A stretch of 64,000 bases of DNA from Saccharothrix sp. ALI-22-I (GTDB lineage Bacteria > Actinomycetota > Actinomycetes > Mycobacteriales > Pseudonocardiaceae), in contig NZ_MTQP01000057.1 in NCBI RefSeq assembly GCF_001984175.1, positions 62,001-126,000 on the forward strand. The letters run 5' to 3'. Below the pieces are notes generated by a model that was given only the letters and a program-made list of their open reading frames with translations, was not told where the DNA came from and searched no databases. The position numbers were made by a program, and so were the translations under genes. Every line of letters begins with the position of its first letter. Position 1 is the stretch's first letter. Positions 25,985 through 33,339 of the stretch are shown in pieces.

Positions 25985-26989
25985 ATGGGGCAGACGAGTG
26001 GCCGGGCCGTGCTTCAGGTTCACCCGACCAGGTTGTGCAACCTGCGCTGCCTGCACTGCTACTCCAGCTCCGGCCCGGACGTGGCCGAGTCGATCCCCAT
26101 CGCCGTGCTGTCCACCGTCGTCCGGGACGCCGCCGCCCTCGGGTACGACGTCCTCAACGTCTCCGGCGGCGAACCGTTCCTCTACCCCGAACTACCCGCC
26201 CTGCTACGTGCCGCCCGCCAGGCAGGGATGCGAACCACCGTCACGACGAACGCCGTGGCCCTGACCCAGCGCCGCATCGGCCTCGTGCGGGGCTTGGTCG
26301 ACCTGGTAGCGGTATCGCTGGACGGCGACCGCCCCACGCACGACCGGATCCGGAACCAGGAAGGGTGCTTCGAGAAGGCCCTGGCCGGCATCCGCAGACT
26401 CACCGAGGCAGGAATCCCGGTCGGCGTCATCACCACCCTGACCCAAGGCAACGCCACCCAACTGGGTGACGTAGCTCTAGCCGCCACCCAATCCGGCGCC
26501 CTGCTGCTCCAAGTGCATCCCCTCGAACCGGAGGGCGCCGCGAACCGCCTCATGGCCGGCGAACGCCCGGACGCCGTAGAACTGGCCTACGCCGCAGTGG
26601 AACTGGGCCGAATCGCCGAGGAACACGGCCTATCCGTCCAACTGGACGCCGTACCCCGCACCATGCTGGCCCGCAAACCAGAAGCCTTCATGGCCGCGCC
26701 CATCGACGACAACCAACCACTAGGCCGCTGGCTGACCCCATTGGTGATCGAGGCTAACGGCGCAGCAGTCCCAGTGTCCTACGGCTTCGACCGCCGCTAC
26801 GCCCTTGGCAACATCCAAGACCGCCCACTAGCGGAACTAGCCGACTACTGGAACGCCGCCCCCTTCCTGGCCCTGTGCCGGGCAACCTGGCAACGCCTCG
26901 TAGAAGGCCGAACCGGCCCCTTGGTCCCCTGGTACGGCCACCTACTCCGAGCCTCCCGCACCCCCCGCCCCGCCACCGCCGGCCGCTGA
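25985..26989 (+). CDS. radical SAM protein, substrate unknown
   Basis: 334 residues. The start MGQTSGRAVLQVHP follows GGGAGGG at 25974-25980. The [4Fe-4S] motif C18-x3-C22-x2-C25 (LCNLRCLHC) is intact, followed by NVSGGEPFLYPEL and TTNAVAL. The C-terminal region (VPVSYGFDRRYALGNIQD, LAELADYW) sits where SPASM proteins have extra cluster cysteines, but lacks them. Such enzymes generate the 5'-deoxyadenosyl radical for peptide or cofactor modification. I find no short precursor-peptide gene beside it. It is divergent from the kinase, separated by about 217 bp. Confidence 0.85.
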   Translation: MGQTSGRAVLQVHPTRLCNLRCLHCYSSSGPDVAESIPIAVLSTVVRDAAALGYDVLNVSGGEPFLYPELPALLRAARQAGMRTTVTTNAVALTQRRIGLVRGLVDLVAVSLDGDRPTHDRIRNQEGCFEKALAGIRRLTEAGIPVGVITTLTQGNATQLGDVALAATQSGALLLQVHPLEPEGAANRLMAGERPDAVELAYAAVELGRIAEEHGLSVQLDAVPRTMLARKPEAFMAAPIDDNQPLGRWLTPLVIEANGAAVPVSYGFDRRYALGNIQDRPLAELADYWNAAPFLALCRATWQRLVEGRTGPLVPWYGHLLRASRTPRPATAGR

Positions 26990-27087
26990 CCCCAACCCAC
27001 AAACCCCCCAACCCCACGCCTCCACGCCGCCGAGGCCACCAACCCCACCAGCCCCCGACGGACCCAACCACTCACCGACCAACGGCC

Positions 27088-28071
27088 TCACCTGGCCAGC
27101 AGCTCCGCCGCCTCCAGCGTGTTGATCACCCGATCCGGTGTCACGCCGCACTCCTCGGCGCGCTCACACCCGTACGACAGCCAGTCCAGCTGCCCCGGCG
27201 CGTGGGCGTCGCTGTCGATCGCGAACGAACACCCCAGCTCCACCGCCAGCCGCAGCAACCGCCCAGGCGGGTCGCGTCGCTCCGGCCGGGAGTTGATCTC
27301 CACCGCCGTCCCGTGCTCGACGCACGCCGAGAACACCGCCTCGGCGTCGAACGTCGACTCCGGCCGCCCCTTCCCGATGACCAGCCGACCGGTGCAATGC
27401 CCGAGCACGTCCACATGTGGGTTGGACACCGCAGCCACCATCCGGGCGGTCATCTCGGCGGCCGGCATCCGGAGCTTCGAGTGGGCGCTGGCGACCACCA
27501 GGTCCAGCCGCTCCAACAGCTCGGGCCGCTGGTCCAGCGTCCCGTCCTCCAGGATGTCCACCTCGATCCCGGTCAGGATCAGGAACGGCGCCAACTCGAC
27601 GTTCAGCTCCGCCACCACGTCCAGCTGCTTCAGCAGCCGGTCGGCGGACAGGCCGTTGGCGACGGTCAGCCGGGGCGAGTGGTCGGTCAGCACCATCCAC
27701 GAGTGCCCCAGGTCGCGCGCCGCCTCGGCCATCTCGTGGATCGGGCTGCCGCCGTCGGACCAGTCGGAGTGGGTGTGGCAGTCGCCCTTCAGCAACGCCC
27801 GCAGCGCCTGCCCGCCCACCACCGGCTCGCGGAAACGACTCAGGTACACAGGTTCACGCCCGGCCACCGCGTCCGCGATCACCCCGGCGGTGGCCTTGCC
27901 GATACCGGGCAGGTCGGTCAACGTGCCCGCCGCGACCCGCCGCGCCAGCTCACCGTCCGGCAACGCGGCCACCACCTCGGCGGCTCTCCGGAACGCCCGG
28001 ACCCGGTACGTGGGTTCACCAGCGCGTTCCAGCTGGAAGGCAACCTGCCGCAATGCCCAGAGCGGATCCAC
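27088..28071 (-). CDS. PHP-domain phosphoesterase (PolX-like, HhH plus PHP)
   Basis: 327 residues. GTG at 28071 gives VDPLWALRQVAFQLERA, the conserved start of actinobacterial homologs; AGGAGG is only two bases upstream, and the frame is open further. Residues about 10-75 hold a DNA polymerase beta-like helix-hairpin-helix (LTDLPGIGKATAGVIADAVAG). The PHP domain follows with metal ligands in GDCHTHSDWSDG, LTDHSP, VVASAHSK, LGHCTGR and AIDSDAH. Related proteins act on phosphate esters or DNA ends; the substrate here is unknown. It is 10 bp from the next minus-strand gene. Confidence 0.88.
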   Translation of the reverse strand: MDPLWALRQVAFQLERAGEPTYRVRAFRRAAEVVAALPDGELARRVAAGTLTDLPGIGKATAGVIADAVAGREPVYLSRFREPVVGGQALRALLKGDCHTHSDWSDGGSPIHEMAEAARDLGHSWMVLTDHSPRLTVANGLSADRLLKQLDVVAELNVELAPFLILTGIEVDILEDGTLDQRPELLERLDLVVASAHSKLRMPAAEMTARMVAAVSNPHVDVLGHCTGRLVIGKGRPESTFDAEAVFSACVEHGTAVEINSRPERRDPPGRLLRLAVELGCSFAIDSDAHAPGQLDWLSYGCERAEECGVTPDRVINTLEAAELLAR

Positions 28072-28081
28072 GACCTCCTGT

Positions 28082-28606
28082 CTACTCCGCCCGGCCCAGG
28101 AACGCGCGCCAACCCCCGAACGCCGTGATGTCCTCGGCCCCCTCCAACGCGTGCCGCTCGCAGGTGAACCCGGACACCCACGTCCCGTCCGCCAGCTCCA
28201 CCGACCCGATCGCCATCGGCGCCGGCAACGACGCCACGAAGTCGCCGAACCCCGCCACCGGCAACTCCCACACCTCCGCCTCGACCTCCTTGCCGCCGAC
28301 GTCCCGCACCAACCCCGGCTTGGCCGGCACCGTGTCCAGCGCGAACAACCGATACGCACCAGCAGTGGCCGTCTCCGACACCAACACCCCACCCCGCGAC
28401 ACCAGCTCGACGTTCAACGGCTGCCCGCTCAGGTGCGCCCCGACCACCGCCACCCGCACCACGTCCGGCACGGTCCGCGCGATCGCCGCCGGCAACGAGT
28501 CGGAGTGCCCCGGGCCGACCAGCGTGTTCACCGAACGCGGGTACACCGCGACCTCGACCCCGGGCCGTCGCCGAACGGGCCGAGCTGAAAGCGGCATACC
28601 GGGCAC
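28082..28606 (-). CDS. stand-alone allophanate-hydrolase C-terminal domain protein
   Basis: The frame allows 174 residues, but the first 45 or so are Arg/Pro-rich and unlike the family. The real start may be a downstream GTG before RVAVVGAHLSGQPLN. From there to the end it matches the AtzF C-terminal domain (AYRLFALDTVPAKPGLVRDV, WELPVAGFGDFVASLPAPMA, DITAFGGWRAFLG). The amidase domain that carries allophanate hydrolysis is absent, and no urea carboxylase gene is near. Lone proteins of this kind exist in actinobacteria, so it may be a small enzyme rather than a relic. Start uncertain. Confidence 0.65.
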   Translation of the reverse strand: MPGMPLSARPVRRRPGVEVAVYPRSVNTLVGPGHSDSLPAAIARTVPDVVRVAVVGAHLSGQPLNVELVSRGGVLVSETATAGAYRLFALDTVPAKPGLVRDVGGKEVEAEVWELPVAGFGDFVASLPAPMAIGSVELADGTWVSGFTCERHALEGAEDITAFGGWRAFLGRAE

Positions 28607-28800
28607 TGGTGGACGACGACCTGGCGGCCGATCTCGTGTTCGGACTCGTCGAGGGCGTGATCCTCACCAGGCGGTCGAAGTCCATTCCGGACGTCGAGGC
28701 GTACGCGTGCGCGGGGGCCGACGCGGGGGTGCGGATCGCCGGCGGAGCTTTCGACTTGGCGGCGGTGCGTGCGGAAGGCTTGCGGCTGCTGGGTCGCTGA
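28556..28800 (+). pseudogene. possible C-terminal fragment of an unidentified gene
   Basis: One plus frame reads coherently (AERAELKAAYRALVDDDLAA, DLVFGLVEGVILTRRS, DVEAYACAGADAGVRIAGG) to a TGA at 28798-28800. It has no good start and collides head-on with the 5' end of the minus-strand gene. It looks like the tail of a lost gene. I cannot name the family. Confidence 0.3.
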
Positions 28801-28816
28801 ACCCAGGATGTCCGCC

Positions 28817-29449
28817 ATGTCCCCACGTGCCGGCACGGTCGGGTCGCGGCGCAGACCCAGCAAGGGTGACCTCACCTCGCAGGCGATACTCGACACCGCC
28901 GAGCGTCTGTTGCAGACGCGGTCCCTGGACGACATCGCCGTCGACGAGCTCGCCTCGGGCGCGGGTATCTCGCGGTCGACGTTCTACTTCCACTTCGCAT
29001 CGCGGGAAGCGGTGCTGCACGCCCTGTCCGGCGGCATCCTCGAAGCGCTCTACGAGGCGGCGTCGTCGTGGCTGCGGCGCGGCAACGAGCCACCCGAGGA
29101 CTCCATCCGTCGTGCCCTGGGTGCCAGCCTGGTGTTATGGCGCAAACACGGTCCAGTGCTCCGTGCCGCCGTCCGCGCCCGCGACACCGACCCCATGATG
29201 GGCGAGTTCTGGACCGGCGTCGCCCGCCGCTTCATCGAGGCCACCGCCTCGCAGATCGACATCGAACGCGCCGCCGGCACCGCCCCACCGGGCCCGGACG
29301 CCAAGTCCCTGGCCGCGGTCCTGGTCTCGATGAACGAACAAGCCTTCCTCAACCGCTCCCGAGCCCGCCGATCGACTGCCCGGGACCGCGACCTGGTGGA
29401 CACCTTGACCTGCGTCTGGCTGCGTTCGGTCTACGGCATTCAGGCGTAA
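28817..29449 (+). CDS. TetR-family transcriptional regulator
   Basis: 210 residues from ATG 28817 (AGG at 28805-28807 gives nine-base spacing); ATG at 28808 is an alternative. The N-terminal HTH is classic: LTSQAILDTAERLLQTRSLD, IAVDELASGAGISRSTFYFH. The C-terminal ligand domain (ALGASLVLWRKHGPVLRAAV, FIEATASQIDIE) resembles EthR-like repressors. The partner gene is unclear, as the flanking serine hydrolase is broken. No operator palindrome was evident upstream. Confidence 0.9.
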   Translation: MSPRAGTVGSRRRPSKGDLTSQAILDTAERLLQTRSLDDIAVDELASGAGISRSTFYFHFASREAVLHALSGGILEALYEAASSWLRRGNEPPEDSIRRALGASLVLWRKHGPVLRAAVRARDTDPMMGEFWTGVARRFIEATASQIDIERAAGTAPPGPDAKSLAAVLVSMNEQAFLNRSRARRSTARDRDLVDTLTCVWLRSVYGIQA

Positions 29450-29450
29450 G

Positions 29451-30137
29451 TCAGCGGAACCAGATGCCGCCAGGGGCCTGTAGGTAGCCGAGGGTGCGGT
29501 ACGCGGCGTCCACAAGGGACTGTCCACGCTCGTTTGGCTCCAAGTCCTCCGGCAACGTCAGCCAGAAGTCCAGCCCCAGCGGACCGGACACCTCCTTCTC
29601 GAAGAACTCGGCCAACGACACCCCGGCGACCCGCCGGATCACCTCGCCGATCAGGTGCCCGAACGTCAACGCGTGGTAGCCGTGCCGCGTCCCCGGCGCC
29701 CAGAACGGCTCCTGCCGCGCCAGCAGCTCCGTCATCACCCCCCAGTCGAACATCCCACCTGTCGGCACCGGCTCCCGCAGTGCGGCCGACCCCGCCTGGT
29801 GCGCCAGCAGATGCCGCACCAACGTCCCCGCCTTGCCGTTCTGCCCGAACTCCGGCCAGTACCGCACCACCGGCGCGTCCAGATCCAACTCACCCCGCGA
29901 CGCCAGCAGGTGCGCGCACGACGCGGTAGCGCCCTTCGTGCACGACCACACGTGCGTGATCGTGTCCTCCGTCCACGCCCGCCCGCCCGCGTCACCACCC
30001 CACAGGTCCACCACGGTCTCGCCGTCCACCGTCACGTGCACGCCCGCGCCCACCTCCCCCCCCCGTTCGGCGAAGTTCCGCTCGAACTCGGACCGGACCT
30101 CGGCGAACTCATCGGCACAGGTGCCCTCGACCGTCAT
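29451..30137 (-). pseudogene. serine hydrolase (beta-lactamase/EstB family) with large internal deletion
   Basis: The frame gives 228 residues from MTVEGTCADEF, against about 380 for the family. The N-terminal half is normal, with SCTK (SxxK nucleophile) and YHALTFGHLIGE (YxA catalytic Tyr). At about residue 200 the sequence jumps from GLDFWLTLPEDLEP to RGQSLVDAAYRTLG, which is the family's extreme C-terminus. About 150 residues, including the third catalytic motif (GHPGxGG type), are missing while the frame stays open. It is probably inactive. Confidence 0.7.
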
Positions 30138-30252
30138 CGACCATCCAGGTGCGGTGTTGTCGGGAGACCATGCGACCACCGTGAGCCACGACACGTGAGT
30201 AGGGATTCCTCAGTCGGTAGTGTGGGTCCGCCCCAACGACGGGAGGCCGCCG

Positions 30253-33009
30253 TTGTCGTCTTTCAGGCGCTTCTTCGGCCGGGAGAACGAGCTGGCGACT
30301 GTCTTCGCCGCCGTCGACCGCGTGCCTGCCGCCGGGCTGGTGGCTGTCGCGGTGTCGGGGGAGCCGGGTATCGGGAAGTCGAGTCTGCTGGCCGAGGCGT
30401 GCCGCCGGTTGCGTGACCGGGGTTGTGCGGTGGCCGCTGCCGAGTCGGACGACGTGAGCAGGCGCATCCCGTACGCGGCGGTGGCGGCGGCGTTGCGTTC
30501 GGTCCCTGTGACCGGCGATGTGCGGGCCGTGTTGGAGGCGTTGGACCTGACCTCGACGCCGGACGCGACCTGGTTCGGCCGTTCCTGCGAGTTGGTCGCC
30601 CGCGTGCTCACCGGTCTCGCCGCCGAACGGCCCGCCGCACTCGTGCTGGACGAGTTGGACCAGGTGGACGACGACTCGCTGGCCATGCTCGCCGTGGTGC
30701 TGCGCCGGGTCACGGCCGCGCCGTTGGTGCTGATCACCGCCGCGCGCACGCACCACCACAACCCCGGTGTCGAGGAACTGCTGGACCGGCTCGAACGGCA
30801 CGCCGAGGTGGTGCGCGTGCGGCTGGACCCGTTGAGCGGCGGTGACGTGGCGCGGATCGTGGAGACCGTGCTGGGCACGCCGGTGGACGACGGCCTGGCG
30901 CACGAGGTGCACCAGCGGGCGGACGGCAATCCGTTCTTCGCGGTGGAGATCGCCCGCTCACTGCGCGAGTTGGACCTGGTGGCCGTGGACGGCAACCGGG
31001 CCCGGCTGACCGTGTCACCGTCGGCGATCCGGTTGACCAGGCGGGAAGCCGTGCTGCGCCGGGTCGCGCCGCTGGACCGGGACACCCGGGCGGTGGCGCG
31101 TGCGGTGTCGATCTTCCGGCGGGTGCGGCTGGACCAGATCGGGCTGCTGGCCCGGGTTTCGTCGCTGCCCGAGCACACCGTGGTGGACGCGTTCGACGAA
31201 CTGCTGCGCGCGCACATCGTGGTCCGCGACGAAGACCGCGGCTACCGGTTCTCGCACGCCCTGGTCGGCGAGGCGCTCTACCAGGAGATCGGCCCCGCCC
31301 AACGCCGCCACCTGCACAGCCTGATCAGCACCCGGCTGCTGGACGACCGCGCGCGCGGCCTGGCGGTGGACGAGATGGAGCTGGCCTGGCACCTGGCCGA
31401 GTCCGCGCCACCCGGCGACCTGCGTGCGATCCGGGTGATGGCCCAGGCCGCCGCGGCCAACCGCACCACCGCGCCGGAGACGGCGGCGGCGTTGTGCGCG
31501 CGGGCGCTGGAACTGCTGCCGGTGGCCGCGCCGGAACGGGCCGGGCTGCTGGCCTCGCAGTGCCGGGCGCTGGCCCACGCGTCCCGCCCGGCCGCCGCGA
31601 TCGCACCCGGCCTGGCCGCCCTCGACGCCCTGCCGCCCGGCCCGGAACGGTCGCGGTGCGCGGTCGTCGTGCTGACCAGCCTGTTCCTCGTCGGCCGGAT
31701 GGCCGAGGCGTTGCGCCTGGCCGACGCGGAACTCACGACCGGCAACGCACCGGCCGCGTTGCACGCGCAGCGCGCGCTGCTGCTCGTGTTCACCGGACGT
31801 CACGCCGACGCCTTGGCCGCCGCGGACCGGATCGAGGCCATGCCGTTCACCTCCGCCGCCGAGGGTGTGGTGGTGTTCGACCGACTGGCCGTGATCACGT
31901 CGATGCTGTTCCGGCACGACAAGACGGTGGACTACGCCAACCGCGCCCTGCGTTCGGCCGCCGGCCAGCCGGTGCTGGAGTTGCAGGCGCTGGCCGTCGG
32001 CGCGTCCACCGGTGCCCTGGCTGGTCTGGTGCACGACGCGTCGTGGCGGCTGCGGCGTGCGGAGGAGCTGCGGGAACGGGCCGGTGGCCACGCGTTCCGC
32101 GGCGAGTTGGAGATGGCGCGGGTCGCGCTGGACTGGTTCGGCGGCGCGTGGGACGTGTGCCTGGAACGCGTGGGCCGGGCGGCGGCCGAGCTGGAGACGC
32201 GGCAGGAGCTGATGATGCTGGACGGCCTGCGCGCGATCGAGCTGGAGGTGCGGACGTGGCGCGGTGAGCTGGACGTGGCCGCCCGGTTGGCCGCGCTCGA
32301 CCCGCCGACCAGCCCGAACATGTCCCGCCTGCACGCCCTCGCGATGGCCGGCTACCTGGCCGCACGCGGTGACGCGGAGGGCGCCCGGACAACCCTGGTC
32401 GAGGCCGTGGACGACGACGGCATGACCGCGTACAGCTGTGTGTTGCTGGGGCGGCTGGTCGAACTGGACCTGTCGCACGGTCGGGTGGAAGAGGCGCGGC
32501 AGACCGTGAAGCGCCTGCACGTCGTGTCGGCGAACCGGGTGGCGCCGTGGACCCGCACGACCGTCCAACGGGTGACCGGCCTGACCGAACGCGACGCCGT
32601 CGTGCTGCGCGAGGCCGTGCGCGAAGCCGAGGCGGGCGGTCTGGTGTTCGAGAAGGCACGGGCGCAGTTGGCGCTGGGCCTGGTGGACCGTGCGGCCGTG
32701 CCGGACCTCCTCGACGCGTACGCGGTGTTCCACCGCCTCGGTGCACACGGCCTGCGCCGCCAGACCGGAGGCCGGTTGCGCGAACTGGGCGCGAAGGTCC
32801 CCCGTGCCCGCGCCAAAGCCCCCGGCGTCCTCACCGAGGCGGAGGAAAACGTCGCCCGCCTGGTGCAACAAGGCATGCGCAACCGCGACATCGCCGCCGC
32901 CCTGCACTACAGCCCACGCACGATCGAGGTCTACCTCTCCCGCATCTACGCCAAGCTCCACGTCTCCTCACGCCTGGAACTCGCCCGCGTCCTGGACGCC
33001 CGCGCTTAG
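30253..33009 (+). CDS. large ATP-binding LuxR-family (LAL) regulator
   Basis: 918 residues. TTG at 30253 (SSFRRFFGREN) is chosen for GGGAGG at 30241-30246. The AAA/STAND ATPase has FFGRENELATVFAAV, Walker A GEPGIGKSSL and Walker B ALVLDELDQVDD. A long TPR-like helical region covers about 330-830. The C-terminal LuxR HTH reads LTEAEENVARLVQQGMRNRD and RTIEVYLSRIYAKLHVSS. LAL proteins are activators of catabolic or secondary-metabolite genes. Divergent from the broken hydrolase; its target is unknown. Confidence 0.93.
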   Translation: MSSFRRFFGRENELATVFAAVDRVPAAGLVAVAVSGEPGIGKSSLLAEACRRLRDRGCAVAAAESDDVSRRIPYAAVAAALRSVPVTGDVRAVLEALDLTSTPDATWFGRSCELVARVLTGLAAERPAALVLDELDQVDDDSLAMLAVVLRRVTAAPLVLITAARTHHHNPGVEELLDRLERHAEVVRVRLDPLSGGDVARIVETVLGTPVDDGLAHEVHQRADGNPFFAVEIARSLRELDLVAVDGNRARLTVSPSAIRLTRREAVLRRVAPLDRDTRAVARAVSIFRRVRLDQIGLLARVSSLPEHTVVDAFDELLRAHIVVRDEDRGYRFSHALVGEALYQEIGPAQRRHLHSLISTRLLDDRARGLAVDEMELAWHLAESAPPGDLRAIRVMAQAAAANRTTAPETAAALCARALELLPVAAPERAGLLASQCRALAHASRPAAAIAPGLAALDALPPGPERSRCAVVVLTSLFLVGRMAEALRLADAELTTGNAPAALHAQRALLLVFTGRHADALAAADRIEAMPFTSAAEGVVVFDRLAVITSMLFRHDKTVDYANRALRSAAGQPVLELQALAVGASTGALAGLVHDASWRLRRAEELRERAGGHAFRGELEMARVALDWFGGAWDVCLERVGRAAAELETRQELMMLDGLRAIELEVRTWRGELDVAARLAALDPPTSPNMSRLHALAMAGYLAARGDAEGARTTLVEAVDDDGMTAYSCVLLGRLVELDLSHGRVEEARQTVKRLHVVSANRVAPWTRTTVQRVTGLTERDAVVLREAVREAEAGGLVFEKARAQLALGLVDRAAVPDLLDAYAVFHRLGAHGLRRQTGGRLRELGAKVPRARAKAPGVLTEAEENVARLVQQGMRNRDIAAALHYSPRTIEVYLSRIYAKLHVSSRLELARVLDARA

Positions 33010-33066
33010 TTGTCGTGGACTCCGCACTAACCGGCCGGTAACCGGGCCGTGTTGCCTTGGTGACGT

Positions 33067-33328
33067 GGAGGTCATCGTGGACGCCCGCCGGCGGTCCGGC
33101 TCGGCGCGGACGTCGCGGTGGACTCATCCGCGCCCGGCCTCACCGAACGGCTGCTCACCGGTGGTCCGGTCGATGTCGTGGTCGGCCGTCTGGCGCACAG
33201 CGGCGGGCCGGTGGATCGTGGACTGCCTGGCCCGGCCGGAGATGGTCGTCGCCGCGTTGAGCGAGTTGATCGGGTTGACCTCCGCCGGCCGTCTGCAACC
33301 ACTCGCGTTGGCCCGGACCGTCCGTTGA
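33067..33328 (+). pseudogene. relic of a zinc-binding dehydrogenase/quinone oxidoreductase
   Basis: Two conserved pieces lie in different frames. The first reads RLGADVAVDSSAPGLTERLL then GPVDVVV, the NADPH-binding region of quinone oxidoreductases. The second reads WIVDCLARPEMVVAALSELI then GLTSAGRLQPLA, near the family C-terminus. The frame changes near 33205-33220, about 60 residues between them are missing, and the N-terminal domain is gone. The intact relative at 43910 gives the comparison (RELGADVVADYTRPDW). Confidence 0.6.
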
Positions 33329-33339
33329 AGAGGAGTCGC

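Noticed and set aside
25768-26989. RiPP biosynthetic cluster around the radical SAM gene
   Set aside because: No precursor peptide, transporter or peptidase gene was found nearby, and the only short upstream frame is a shadow of the same gene.
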